From Armatimonadota bacterium (GTDB taxonomy: Bacteria > Armatimonadota > UBA5829 > DTJY01), in contig JAIMAU010000011.1 of the NCBI GenBank assembly GCA_023511795.1, positions 1-64,000 on the forward strand: 64,000 bases of DNA. Reading direction: 5' to 3'. Within the stretch, counting starts at the first letter, position 1, and each line of letters opens with the position of its first letter. Of this stretch, positions 54,099 through 61,961 are shown piece after piece. The notes under the pieces were generated by a model. It had not been told where the DNA came from. It did not search any database and was given only the letters and a program-made list of their open reading frames with translations. A program made the translations under genes and the position numbers.

Positions 54099-55943
54099 CT
54101 ACCTCTCAATTGCCGCCTTTTTCGCAATGATTGGCTTCAGCTTCTCTGGCGGGAATTTAGGTTTCCTATCGTAGGTATAAAGTCCATTGACCTCTTGCTC
54201 TACATCCGTAAGCTGGGTATAGCAGAAACCAGCGATGTGTGGATTTTCGAGAAGCACCTTTGCAAGTCCCCTATAGCGCTCAATGAACTCCTTTTCAGTT
54301 TTCGGGCGATCTCCATAACCCCACGCCTTGTCGTCCTTTTGTCCGGGGTTCCACCAAATTCCGCCGTACTCGCTAACGACGACCGGCTGGCCAGTATATG
54401 GCGGCTCGAACTTTGGGTCATTGCGCGCTAGGGTCTCGGTCTTCGGGTCTTTGCCAAAGGGGCTGTATCGCTCGGCAAATGACTTAGGATTTTGGTCATA
54501 ATCGTGGAGGTCCCAGATATCCGTTACGACGTGTGTATAACCGCTGGCATCAATGAATGGGCGCGAAGGGTCAAGACGCTTTGTTAGACTATAAAGTTCG
54601 CGGAAGAAAACTGGAAGATATCGATCATAGCTGGAATGCGCCTCGTTCAGAGGCATCCATACAATAATCGCGGGATGGTTCCTATCGCGCAAGACGACCT
54701 CCGTCCATTCGCGGATAAAGTTCTCGCGTGCTTGGGGATGATTTGCAATTGAGCAACCCCAGTCGGGGAATTCGCCCCACAGGATGTATCCAAGCTTGTC
54801 CGCCCAATAGAGGGTGCGCGGTTCGAAGACTTTTTGATGGAGGCGGGCACCATTGAATCCATAAGCCATGCTCCTCTGAATATCTGCCTTGAGTTCGGCA
54901 TCCGACGGCGCCGTATAGATTCCACCTGGCCAGAAGCCTTGGTCTAAAATAAGACGCATGAATACAGGCTTGCCATTGATGAGCACACGGTCGCCATCAA
55001 TGCGCACGTCCCGCAAGCCAAAATAGGACATCACTTCATCAGTAACCTTTCCATCCTTAAGGAGGCAAAGGCGCAGGTCGTAGAGAAACGGACGCCCAGG
55101 CCACCACAGCTTAGGCCTAGGTATACTGATAGTAAGCACATTCTGTCCACTGATTTGCTTAAGGCTCTCGGAGCGAACTTCTTTTCCACCAGCAAGCACC
55201 TTTGCCTCAAGTGAAATTTCCTTCGCAGGATTTGTGATTCCGATTTCAAGCGCGACCCGACCATTCAGCGCATCAGGCCAAATTGCTAGCGATGAGATGT
55301 ACGTCTCCGGCACAGCCTCGAGCCAAACCGTCTGCCAAATTCCAGTTGTGCGCGTATACATGCATCCATACGATTCAAGCCGATGGCTTTGTTTACCTGA
55401 GGGTTGGAACCCGGTGCGCAATTCGTCTACGGCATACACCACAAGCTCATTCTCGCCATTCATATCAACCACATCGGTGACATCCGCACTAAACGGAGTA
55501 TAGCCGCCTCTGTGATGGGCAACTTCATGTCCATTGACCCAAACGCGAGCCTCATAGTCCACAGCACCGAAATGAAGAAGCAGGCGTCTGCCTTGAAGCG
55601 CCTTGTCTACCTTGAAATGCCGGCGGTACCACACAGCGTTCATGAAATCTGTCACGCCAATTCCTGAAAGCTTGCTCTCTGGGCAAAATGGCACGAGAAT
55701 CTCAGATGGGAAGTCGTGACCAGTATACCAGCCCTTTTCCATGCCTGACTTTTCATTGTCTATAGCGAACCGCCACTTGCCGTTTAAATTCTGCCAAGCC
55801 GCCCTCATAAAATCTGGCCTAGGATGCTCTGGTCTAGGAATGTCATACATTTGCTTTTTTGCTCCTTTGACGTAGTCTGACTTTGCGGCTGTTAAGCCAA
55901 ATACCACAAAAACTATTAGCGTTGAAATAGCAAACTTGTCCAT
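54099..55943 (-). CDS. Secreted glycoside hydrolase family 2 enzyme (beta-galactosidase/glucuronidase type)
   Basis: 614 residues from ATG 55943; a TTG at 55961 is an alternative without SD. A signal peptide (FAISTLIVFVVFGLTAAKS) is followed by the GH2 sugar-binding jelly-roll (AAWQNLNGKWRFAIDNEKSG, LLLHFGAVDYEARVWVNGHE), an Ig-like domain and a TIM barrel. Catalytic residues are both visible: acid/base Glu434 in WMPLNEAHSSYDR and nucleophile Glu525 in VVSEYGGIWWN. The short length without the extra C-terminal domains is typical of exported GH2 members of environmental bacteria. Substrate (galactoside, glucuronide or mannoside) cannot be assigned. It is probably first gene of a minus-strand glycan-degradation set. 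Confidence 0.88.
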   Translation of the reverse strand: MDKFAISTLIVFVVFGLTAAKSDYVKGAKKQMYDIPRPEHPRPDFMRAAWQNLNGKWRFAIDNEKSGMEKGWYTGHDFPSEILVPFCPESKLSGIGVTDFMNAVWYRRHFKVDKALQGRRLLLHFGAVDYEARVWVNGHEVAHHRGGYTPFSADVTDVVDMNGENELVVYAVDELRTGFQPSGKQSHRLESYGCMYTRTTGIWQTVWLEAVPETYISSLAIWPDALNGRVALEIGITNPAKEISLEAKVLAGGKEVRSESLKQISGQNVLTISIPRPKLWWPGRPFLYDLRLCLLKDGKVTDEVMSYFGLRDVRIDGDRVLINGKPVFMRLILDQGFWPGGIYTAPSDAELKADIQRSMAYGFNGARLHQKVFEPRTLYWADKLGYILWGEFPDWGCSIANHPQARENFIREWTEVVLRDRNHPAIIVWMPLNEAHSSYDRYLPVFFRELYSLTKRLDPSRPFIDASGYTHVVTDIWDLHDYDQNPKSFAERYSPFGKDPKTETLARNDPKFEPPYTGQPVVVSEYGGIWWNPGQKDDKAWGYGDRPKTEKEFIERYRGLAKVLLENPHIAGFCYTQLTDVEQEVNGLYTYDRKPKFPPEKLKPIIAKKAAIER

Positions 55944-56052
55944 CAAATGATCACTCGCCAACTATTTGAGATACTAGCGGATATTATAACCACATGTTAT
56001 TTATGAATCAATGTGCTTAAGAATTTGCAGGCATCGGCATGCTTGCTCTTGA

Positions 56053-56084
56053 TTGACTTCGAAACCAAATTCAAGTAATATAAT
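56053..56084 (+). promoter_or_regulatory. Promoter of tRNA-Arg
   Basis: TTGACT (56053-56058) followed at 17 nt by TAATAT (56076-56081), with TATAAT overlapping it at 56079-56084. The tRNA begins only 9 nt after the latter, so the primary transcript has a very short 5' leader. Confidence 0.65.
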
Positions 56085-56092
56085 ATTTGAAC

Positions 56093-56167
56093 GCCCCGGT
56101 AGCTCAGGGGATAGAGCGCGGGCCTCCGGAGCCCGGTGCACAGGTTCGATTCCTGTCCGGGGCGCCA
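56093..56167 (+). tRNA. tRNA-Arg, anticodon CCG, CCA encoded
   Basis: A full cloverleaf is visible: acceptor GCCCCGG/CCGGGGC, D-stem GCTC/GAGC, anticodon stem CGGGC/GCCCG with loop CTCCGGA (anticodon CCG at 56126-56128), 4-nt variable loop, T-arm ACAGG-TTCGATT-CCTGT, discriminator G and an encoded CCA (56165-56167). It decodes CGG. Its 3' end is only 3 nt from the stop of the convergent minus-strand gene. Confidence 0.97.
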
Positions 56168-56170
56168 ATT

Positions 56171-57310
56171 TTATTTATAGCTACCGAATTCCTCAGCAGC
56201 GTTAATCATCGCACGAATATTTTCATCTGGCGTATCGCGTCCACATTGGTCTCCGGTTGAAAGAATAAAACCACCGCCTTCGCCTGCATCCCTTATTGCC
56301 TGCTTTGACGCTTGGAATACATCGTCGTATGTTCCCATGAGCATGAGTTCAACCGTATTCAAATTGCCCTTGAGAACCAACCGGTTGCCATATTTTTCTT
56401 TCAGCCCTCGGAGATTACAGTCGCCCATTGGGGGTGCCTCCAATGGGTCAATCACATCGAGGTCGGTTTCTTCGGCACATATTTTGACGAGTTCTGCTTC
56501 GGGCCCGCATGAATGAACGTGGCTCACTATTCCAGCATTCTTGCAGAGTCGAGTGACCTCCTGCACCACAGGCAACGAGACATCGCGAAATATTTCGATG
56601 TTCTGCCAAACAAGCGTCCCAGAACCACCACAGCTCACATAATCTGGGCGAACCTGCATGTGAAGGATATTTTCGAACCTTCTACGGGAGTTTTCAATTA
56701 TCTTTCTTGACCGCTCACGCACAACTTCAGGGTTATCGAAATACTCGTAGATAGCGGCATCGCTCCCAACGACCACGCTTGTTCCACAGGTGATGCCAAC
56801 AACTCCAAAGTCGCCCATCATTTCATAAGCCAACTTGAACAACTCTTCGCCTGTGGGCCATTCTTTTATATCCTCAATTGGTTCCCACTTATCTGGCATC
56901 TCGGGAAGGCCAAGCTTGCTAAAGTGGACGCCGCCCGTCGGCGGATTATCACGTGGGTAAACTGTAACTAGTGGAAACCAGGTGCGCTTTCCGTCCTCAT
57001 CGCGAAACGAACGGGTGATAATTCTTTCATAAGTCTTCTCGACAATCACTGTCTTGACTTGATCATCGGGAGGGCTCGCCTCATCGGGGAATATAACATT
57101 GACCTGGTAGTCTAGAAAACCATCGAAGCCAAAGTACTTCACAGCATCAATGTACGCTTTCCAAAGGGGAGGGTTCTGATAGAGATAGATATCCCAAAAT
57201 GGCTTCCCAGTTAGGCGCGCGGGAATCATATTTGACATATCTGGCGCAACCGGCACCCTATCTGGTATGCCATGCCTCATGGTCACCAACATTCGTTGTT
57301 TTGGCGTCAT
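56171..57310 (-). CDS. Uroporphyrinogen-decarboxylase-family protein (MtaA/CmuA/UroD-like)
   Basis: 379 residues from ATG 57310, 6 nt after GGAGGG (57322-57317); an in-frame extension to 57508 crosses the promoter and is rejected. The UroD-like barrel is shown by TPKQRMLVTMRHGIPDRVPV, DMSNMIPARLTG, VVGSDAAIYEYFDNPE, GGSGTLVWQNIEIFRDVSLP, HVHSCGPEAELVK and the C-terminal STGDQCGRDTPDENIRAM. The HSCG element resembles the zinc-cysteine sites of methylcobalamin:coenzyme M methyltransferase relatives, so a corrinoid-dependent methyl transfer is more likely than porphyrin decarboxylation. Corrinoid partner genes are not adjacent. It is divergent from the fluoride-riboswitch operon. Confidence 0.82.
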   Translation of the reverse strand: MTPKQRMLVTMRHGIPDRVPVAPDMSNMIPARLTGKPFWDIYLYQNPPLWKAYIDAVKYFGFDGFLDYQVNVIFPDEASPPDDQVKTVIVEKTYERIITRSFRDEDGKRTWFPLVTVYPRDNPPTGGVHFSKLGLPEMPDKWEPIEDIKEWPTGEELFKLAYEMMGDFGVVGITCGTSVVVGSDAAIYEYFDNPEVVRERSRKIIENSRRRFENILHMQVRPDYVSCGGSGTLVWQNIEIFRDVSLPVVQEVTRLCKNAGIVSHVHSCGPEAELVKICAEETDLDVIDPLEAPPMGDCNLRGLKEKYGNRLVLKGNLNTVELMLMGTYDDVFQASKQAIRDAGEGGGFILSTGDQCGRDTPDENIRAMINAAEEFGSYK

Positions 57311-57328
57311 CTGGGTCCCTCCGGTTTC

Positions 57329-57358
57329 AATATAACTTTCTGCTTTTAAAACCGTCAA
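57329..57358 (-). promoter_or_regulatory. Promoter of the UroD-like gene
   Basis: Minus-strand TTGACG (57358-57353), 18-nt spacer, TATATT (57334-57329). The start point would fall about at the ribosome site, giving a very short leader. Confidence 0.7.
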
Positions 57359-57382
57359 CCCTTGATTTACTTCACATACAAC

Positions 57383-57411
57383 TTGCTTTTTCAAAATTGT
57401 TGTGGTATCAT
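57383..57411 (+). promoter_or_regulatory. Promoter of the fluoride-riboswitch operon
   Basis: TTGCTT (57383-57388), 17-nt spacer, TATCAT (57406-57411). The predicted start near 57418 is just before the riboswitch aptamer, as expected for a cis-acting leader. Confidence 0.72.
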
Positions 57412-57422
57412 TCATATGAAAA

Positions 57423-57469
57423 GGGGATGGAGTCCCCCAGAATCGTCTAGAACGACTGATGACTCCTGC
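57423..57469 (+). promoter_or_regulatory. Fluoride riboswitch aptamer (crcB motif)
   Basis: The segment fits the crcB-motif consensus closely. P1 is GGGG (57423-57426) with CCCC (57435-57438) closing the GGGGATGGAGTCCCCC element, which matches GGnGAUGGnnUnCnCC. A second stem TCGT/ACGA (57443-57446 with 57452-57455) is followed by CTGATGACTCCTGC (57456-57469), matching CUGAUGnnnCCUnC. The loop GGAGTC (57429-57434) is exactly complementary to GACTCC (57461-57466), forming the family's pseudoknot. Published family members bind fluoride and turn genes on. Here the switch precedes a dynamin-like GTPase, not crcB or CLC-F. Confidence 0.93.
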
Positions 57470-57499
57470 AAGGGCAAAAAAAATCCAAAGTTCCTCGGC

Positions 57500-57561
57500 G
57501 GGAGTCACGTTTTTATAAATAGACGTTTAACTCCCTCCAAGGCTAAAAGAGGGAGTTTTTC
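57500..57561 (+). terminator. Riboswitch expression platform: terminator with alternative antiterminator
   Basis: Terminator: AACTCCCTC (57529-57537) with GAGGGAGTT (57549-57557), then a T-run to 57560. Antiterminator: GGGAGT-c-ACGT (57500-57510) can pair with ACGT-tta-ACTCCC (57523-57535), destroying the terminator. Anti-antiterminator: TGACTCC (57460-57466) of the aptamer can pair with GGAGTCA (57501-57507). When fluoride forms the pseudoknot, that strand is occupied and the antiterminator is free, so the logic is ON with fluoride. The 3' terminator arm AGGGAG (57550-57555) is also the Shine-Dalgarno of the next gene, giving a second level of control. Confidence 0.82.
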
Positions 57562-57564
57562 GTT

Positions 57565-59409
57565 TTGGGCGAAGTATTGAAACATGGCAAACTTGAAATA
57601 AAAAGTAACAGCATCTCACCCGAGGGGGAAAACCTCGAGCAAACGGCTCTGGCAATCGCACAGGCACAGAATATTTTGGAAGAAGCCGGACCCTCTTATG
57701 ATTCATACTTAGAGAGGCTTCAGCTACTAAAGCAACGACTAAATGAAGAGCGGTTCCATTTGGCAGCGCTTGGCCAATTCAAACGCGGCAAGAGCACCCT
57801 CCTCAATGCCCTTCTCGGCGCTGATGTGCTTCCCACATCCGTCATTCCTGTTACAGCAATACCAACCTTCGTGCAGTACGGGCCGAAATATACTGCAAAA
57901 GTTAGATTCATAAATGGCGAAACAGAAGACATGATTGCCGAAGGGACAACCGAACAGCTTGCGGAATTCCTTGCAAAATATGTCACTGAGGAAAGAAATC
58001 CCCGCAACCGTCTAGGAGTTCACGAGGTAGTATTAGAATACCCATCTTCATTACTTCAGCAAGGGGTTGTATTAATTGACACGCCTGGAATTGGCTCAAC
58101 GTTCCGCCACAACACCGAGGCAACTTTGAACTTTCTCTCACAGTGCGATGCTGCACTTTTTATTATTTCTCCTGACCCCCCCATTACAGAAGTCGAAATC
58201 GACTTTTTGAAAGAAGTCCTGGCTAAGACAACAAACACATTCTTCATTCTAAACAAAGCAGATTACCTCTCAGGCGAAGAGCTTTCAAAGACGGTCGAGT
58301 TCCTCAAGCAGGCTTTGAAAGACCACGCTGGAATCGATAACAATATCAAAATATTTTGCGTCTCAGCCCGGGATGGACTTCGGGCAAAGCTATCGGGAGA
58401 TGAAGCAGGCTGGGTCAAAAGCGGAATGCAAGCAGTGCAAAAGCACCTTGTTGAATTTCTAGCAAACCAAAAATCATCAGCCCTGCGAAAAGCTATCTCT
58501 AAAAAAGCAAGCACCGTTATATCAGACGCCGTTCTCCACATCGGTATTTCTCTTGCATCGCTCCGTATACCTCTCGACAAGCTTGAGGAGCGAATGCGGC
58601 TACTTCAGAAAAAACTTGATGAGGTAGAAACCCAGCGGCTAGCCCAGTTAGACATCATAGAAGGCGATAGAAAAAGAATGATTGCTCTTTTGGAAGACCA
58701 AGCCGAGCATCTGCGGAAGAAAGCAAAGTCTCGGCTATTAGAAATTGTGCGTACAAATTGCTCTAACGGTGCTGTGCTCAACGAAGACGAAATCTACAAA
58801 GAATTAGCGGAAGCAGTTCCGGTGTTGTTTGAGCACGAACTTGGCGAACTATCGAGAACATTGGGAAAGAGGGCGCATGAAGTATTTGTACGGCATAAGC
58901 ACAACGCTAATGAACTCACAGAAAGCATTCGCAAAGCGGCGGCAGAGTTGTTCAACGTTCCATATCACAAGCAGGATGAAGGCGAAGATTTCGAGGTCAA
59001 GCGGCGACCCTACTGGATTACGCATCAATGGAGCTATTCACTAAGCCTTCTACCGGAAAACTTTATCGACAGGTTCCTCCCAGTGCGAATTCGTCGCTCC
59101 CGTGCAATTCGCAGGCTATATAATCAGATAGAAACCATAGTGATGCAGAACGTCGAAAATGTCCGCTGGCCGACCCTTCAAAACCTCGAAGATACATTCC
59201 GCAAATTTGCAAACCAGATTACACAGCAGTATCGCGAAGTTGCCACAGCCACTCGCGATGCCATAGAGGAAGCCTATCGGCAGCGCAAGGAACAAGCGGA
59301 AGCAGTTCAATCTGACATAGCTAAGCTCGAAACAACTCAATACAGATTGGGTGAAATTTTAAAAGAGCTAGAATTATTCATTGATTCAACACAAATTAAC
59401 TGTTCATAG
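57565..59409 (+). CDS. Dynamin-like GTPase downstream of a fluoride riboswitch
   Basis: 614 residues from TTG 57565, 9 nt after the AGGGAG that doubles as terminator arm. A dynamin-family GTPase: P-loop GQFKRGKSTLLNALLG (70-85), switch II DTPGIGS (172-178) and NKAD (230-233). Upstream of the P-loop is a helical arm (about 25-62). After the GTPase come long helical, coiled-coil stretches (about 330-460 and 560-610: LDKLEERMRLLQKKLDEVET, RQRKEQAEAVQSDIAKLETT) and a basic patch RFLPVRIRRSRAIRRLYNQ that could contact membranes. No obvious membrane helix. Bacterial dynamin-like proteins remodel or repair membranes. Being under a fluoride-type riboswitch, a role in membrane damage or ion stress is inferred. 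Confidence 0.88.
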   Translation: MGEVLKHGKLEIKSNSISPEGENLEQTALAIAQAQNILEEAGPSYDSYLERLQLLKQRLNEERFHLAALGQFKRGKSTLLNALLGADVLPTSVIPVTAIPTFVQYGPKYTAKVRFINGETEDMIAEGTTEQLAEFLAKYVTEERNPRNRLGVHEVVLEYPSSLLQQGVVLIDTPGIGSTFRHNTEATLNFLSQCDAALFIISPDPPITEVEIDFLKEVLAKTTNTFFILNKADYLSGEELSKTVEFLKQALKDHAGIDNNIKIFCVSARDGLRAKLSGDEAGWVKSGMQAVQKHLVEFLANQKSSALRKAISKKASTVISDAVLHIGISLASLRIPLDKLEERMRLLQKKLDEVETQRLAQLDIIEGDRKRMIALLEDQAEHLRKKAKSRLLEIVRTNCSNGAVLNEDEIYKELAEAVPVLFEHELGELSRTLGKRAHEVFVRHKHNANELTESIRKAAAELFNVPYHKQDEGEDFEVKRRPYWITHQWSYSLSLLPENFIDRFLPVRIRRSRAIRRLYNQIETIVMQNVENVRWPTLQNLEDTFRKFANQITQQYREVATATRDAIEEAYRQRKEQAEAVQSDIAKLETTQYRLGEILKELELFIDSTQINCS

Positions 59410-59441
59410 CTCAAGCAACATTGAGCCAAAGGAAGCCAAAC

Positions 59442-60128
59442 ATGCGCTCACGTAAAGTCTCGAAACATACTACATATTATGAACTGCTTGATGCGATCAG
59501 TAACGCCCCACACTGCCCTTTATGTGAGGTTGAAGCAAACAGCATCAAATGCTACTTTGATTCACTATTGCACGAGGGTGTGAACGACAATGGGGTTCGC
59601 GAGGCTTTGATTCGTTCCCAAGGCTATTGCCAACGCCATGCACACTACCTTCGAAACCACGGGAAGGGCTTTGAAATTGCTATTTTGTACCAAGACCAGG
59701 TCAAACAATTTCTGCGAAGGCTCGACGAACTTCAAGCAATCCCATCTATGATAATTCGAAAAGGCAAAAGAGCTTGGCGGCAGCCGGACGGAGAATGTCC
59801 GGCATGTCGCATGCAGTACGAATGCCGAAACCGATTTGGAAGTACCCTAATCGAATGGCTTGATGACCAAGAAATGAGAAGGGCTCTTGAAAAAAGCCAT
59901 GGGCTATGTGTTCCGCATTTCTTTGCTCTATTAGATTTAGCTGCGGACGCAAACTCAAGAAACTTATTAATCGAACTGCAACGTGCTAAAACAAATCTGC
60001 TTCTACACGAATTAGAAGAATTCTGCCGCAAACATGATTACCGCTTTAGCCATGAGAAGTTCGGCAAAGAATCAGACTCATGGTCCCGAGCAATCATAAT
60101 GATGGTTGGCAAGGATGGCGTTTTTTGA
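59442..60128 (+). CDS. DUF6062-like protein with duplicated Cys/His motif
   Basis: 228 residues from ATG 59442, preceded by AAGGAAG; an in-frame TTG at 59421 lies before that SD. Two similar halves each carry C-x2-C and a later C-x3-H: HCPLCEVEANSIKCYFDSLL with GYCQRHAHYL, and ECPACRMQYECRNRF with GLCVPHFFALLDLA. The spacing suggests two structural zinc sites or redox-active cysteines. The rest is helical and soluble. It lies 32 nt after the dynamin-like gene in the same direction and should be co-transcribed under the riboswitch. It resembles the DUF6062 family; its biochemical role is unknown. Confidence 0.72.
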   Translation: MRSRKVSKHTTYYELLDAISNAPHCPLCEVEANSIKCYFDSLLHEGVNDNGVREALIRSQGYCQRHAHYLRNHGKGFEIAILYQDQVKQFLRRLDELQAIPSMIIRKGKRAWRQPDGECPACRMQYECRNRFGSTLIEWLDDQEMRRALEKSHGLCVPHFFALLDLAADANSRNLLIELQRAKTNLLLHELEEFCRKHDYRFSHEKFGKESDSWSRAIIMMVGKDGVF

Positions 60129-60248
60129 ATTTAGAAGATTCCAAACATTTAGACGACGCGCCTTTTGTACAAAACTACAGAACGTATTGAAATCATCCAA
60201 AGATTACTATCGAATCCAGTACCTTGGCCCTTTTAAGAGGAATTGAAA

Positions 60249-60470
60249 ATGGCACCGAACAACGCCTTTATTGCAATAGGATTGGCGCTGAGTGTTTTGG
60301 CTGCACTAGCAGCTTTCTTGATTACTTATGAAGAATGGTCCCATCACTATACCAGCCATAGGCAGCCACTTAAGTTTGCGCTCGAAGCAGCTGTAGTTGC
60401 ATTTGTTGTCTTCTCAGTCCTTACGATTCTTGCAGCCGCTTTCGTCTGCCGATTGGTGCAAAACGGATAA
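60249..60470 (+). CDS. Small two-helix membrane protein
   Basis: 73 residues from ATG 60249, 7 nt after AGAGGA. Two membrane helices: AFIAIGLALSVLAALAAFLI and ALEAAVVAFVVFSVLTILAAA, joined by a polar HHYTSHRQPLKF loop. It has neither the length (about 125 residues, four helices) nor the motifs of a Fluc/CrcB fluoride channel. It follows the DUF6062-like gene after 120 nt and may be part of the same unit. It could be a membrane anchor for the dynamin-like protein; no family recognised. Confidence 0.6.
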   Translation: MAPNNAFIAIGLALSVLAALAAFLITYEEWSHHYTSHRQPLKFALEAAVVAFVVFSVLTILAAAFVCRLVQNG

Positions 60471-60519
60471 AAGGCGGATGCAGTTTTAAAACTAAAATAA
60501 AATTATCAATGAGAATGAT

Positions 60520-60963
60520 ATGAACAGCAAATTCCCAGATATTAGCGAAGCCCATAAGCGTGGCATTGCGATAACTTTAGCAATCCTCGATGAAGTGCTC
60601 TGCGAGATTGAGCAATGGGCAAATGGCCGAGAGATAAGCTCTATTCTTTTCAAAGAGCACAACACCCTTTCAAGCCAGCAGCGGCAAAAAATATTATCGG
60701 AAGTTATGCGGATGAAAAATCTGCTACTAGAATTACAACAGACCCTGCTACTTGAGCCATCTATTCAAAACGCAAAAACAGCTATTCGGAGCAGATGTGC
60801 TTGGCTATGGGAACACCTGGTCGAGCTTAAGTCTGAGCACCTCCGTCGATACGGAGAAATATCCAAAAAATTGGCAGAATACCTCGACCCAAAAACTGAG
60901 CTACTAATTCAGGGTATAGTGAATATTTTGGATTTACTTAAATCCCAAAAAAGCGGAAGCTGA
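60520..60963 (+). CDS. Small soluble helical protein, function unknown
   Basis: 147 residues from ATG 60520, with a poor Shine-Dalgarno (GAGAATGAT). The sequence is almost entirely helical and charged (ILDEVLCEIEQWANGREISS, KILSEVMRMKNLLLELQQTL, KTAIRSRCAWLWEHLVELKS), with heptad-like leucines. No signal peptide or membrane helix. It is last in the plus-strand set after the riboswitch and ends 17 nt from the convergent tonB stop. I do not recognise it. A helical partner of the dynamin-like GTPase is a guess. Confidence 0.6.
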   Translation: MNSKFPDISEAHKRGIAITLAILDEVLCEIEQWANGREISSILFKEHNTLSSQQRQKILSEVMRMKNLLLELQQTLLLEPSIQNAKTAIRSRCAWLWEHLVELKSEHLRRYGEISKKLAEYLDPKTELLIQGIVNILDLLKSQKSGS

Positions 60964-60980
60964 AAACAAACGAAGCCTTG

Positions 60981-61952
60981 CTAATGAGCGTTTGGATTCA
61001 GCTTGAACCGAACGCGGAAGGTAATTACAGCAGGAATCGGGTTGCCATCTTTTAGTGCGGGAGAAAATTTGGCAAGCTTCATATATTCTATAGCTGCGCG
61101 GTCGAGGATTTCGCTACCCGAGGAAACAGCGACTTCTACTTGTTTAGGTCTACCATCTATATCGATTTTTGTGCGGAGCACCACTGTGCCTTGCCGTCCC
61201 TCCTGTCGTGCAAGTTCTGGGTATGGTGGGTCTTTCCATTCCAACAACTTTGGGCCACATGTAGGCCCCTCGGGAGGAGTTGATTTTTCAAGCGTTACGA
61301 CCTTTGATGGCGGAGGCGGCGGAGGAGGTGGTTCGGCTTCTGACACTTTCTTTGGGTTAGGAGGCACCACAGGTTCTCCCCCTTGTTGCATCGTTCCACT
61401 TCCGTCGGGATTATCTCCGAAGGGACCGGCCCCAACTGCATTTCCAGTTCCACCTAAACCATACTCACCTGGAGTGCTCGACGCCAAAGAGTCGGTGCGC
61501 GTGAATACCTCAGGAGTAGCAATAACGGGGACGCCTGCTTGCGATTGTGAAGCAAAGCATTTTGCAGGAATCGAAGCCATTTGGGCTGTTATCTCGTTAT
61601 TGCAAGGCTTAGGAGGATTCCTAAGTGCTTCATCCGGCAGCACAATGTGACCACGCTTTGGTGAAGCCAGCGATTTTCCTAACCTGACGGGCGCGATTAT
61701 GTTTGGTGTCTGCGAAAGCTGCGCTTGCTGGTAGGGCTGGGGTAGAGGCGGCTTCCTCATTTGAATCAGTTCAACATTCAATCTTGGAGGAGGACCTTCC
61801 AAATGTCGCAAGCTAGCTTCAACACTCTTCGGCTCGCCGAAAAGCCCCCAGAGCTGAACTATAGCCAATGCGAAAGCATGAAGTACTACTGACCCCAAGA
61901 ACGCAAGCGCAATATTCCGATGTTTTTTAATTTTGGCAGTAAAATTTGCCAT
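60981..61952 (-). CDS. tonB: TonB-family energy transducer
   Basis: 323 residues. An N-terminal membrane helix (NIALAFLGSVVLHAFALAIV) is followed by a long periplasmic linker with Pro-rich runs (EPPPPPPPPSKV) and Gly-rich segments. The C-terminal TonB domain reads WKDPPYPELARQEGRQGTVV, then EILDRAAIEYMKLAKFSPAL and PVITFRVRFKL-like strand. It should couple the proton-motive force from ExbB/ExbD to outer-membrane receptors. The linker is longer than in E. coli TonB. It begins 9 nt after exbD, last gene of the minus-strand operon. No TonB-dependent receptor is in the window. Confidence 0.92.
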   Translation of the reverse strand: MANFTAKIKKHRNIALAFLGSVVLHAFALAIVQLWGLFGEPKSVEASLRHLEGPPPRLNVELIQMRKPPLPQPYQQAQLSQTPNIIAPVRLGKSLASPKRGHIVLPDEALRNPPKPCNNEITAQMASIPAKCFASQSQAGVPVIATPEVFTRTDSLASSTPGEYGLGGTGNAVGAGPFGDNPDGSGTMQQGGEPVVPPNPKKVSEAEPPPPPPPPSKVVTLEKSTPPEGPTCGPKLLEWKDPPYPELARQEGRQGTVVLRTKIDIDGRPKQVEVAVSSGSEILDRAAIEYMKLAKFSPALKDGNPIPAVITFRVRFKLNPNAH

Positions 61953-61961
61953 TGGAACTTA

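Noticed and set aside
60249-60470. Small membrane protein as a CrcB/Fluc fluoride channel
   Set aside because: Only two helices and 73 residues, and none of the Fluc motifs, so the riboswitch operon really seems to lack an obvious fluoride exporter.
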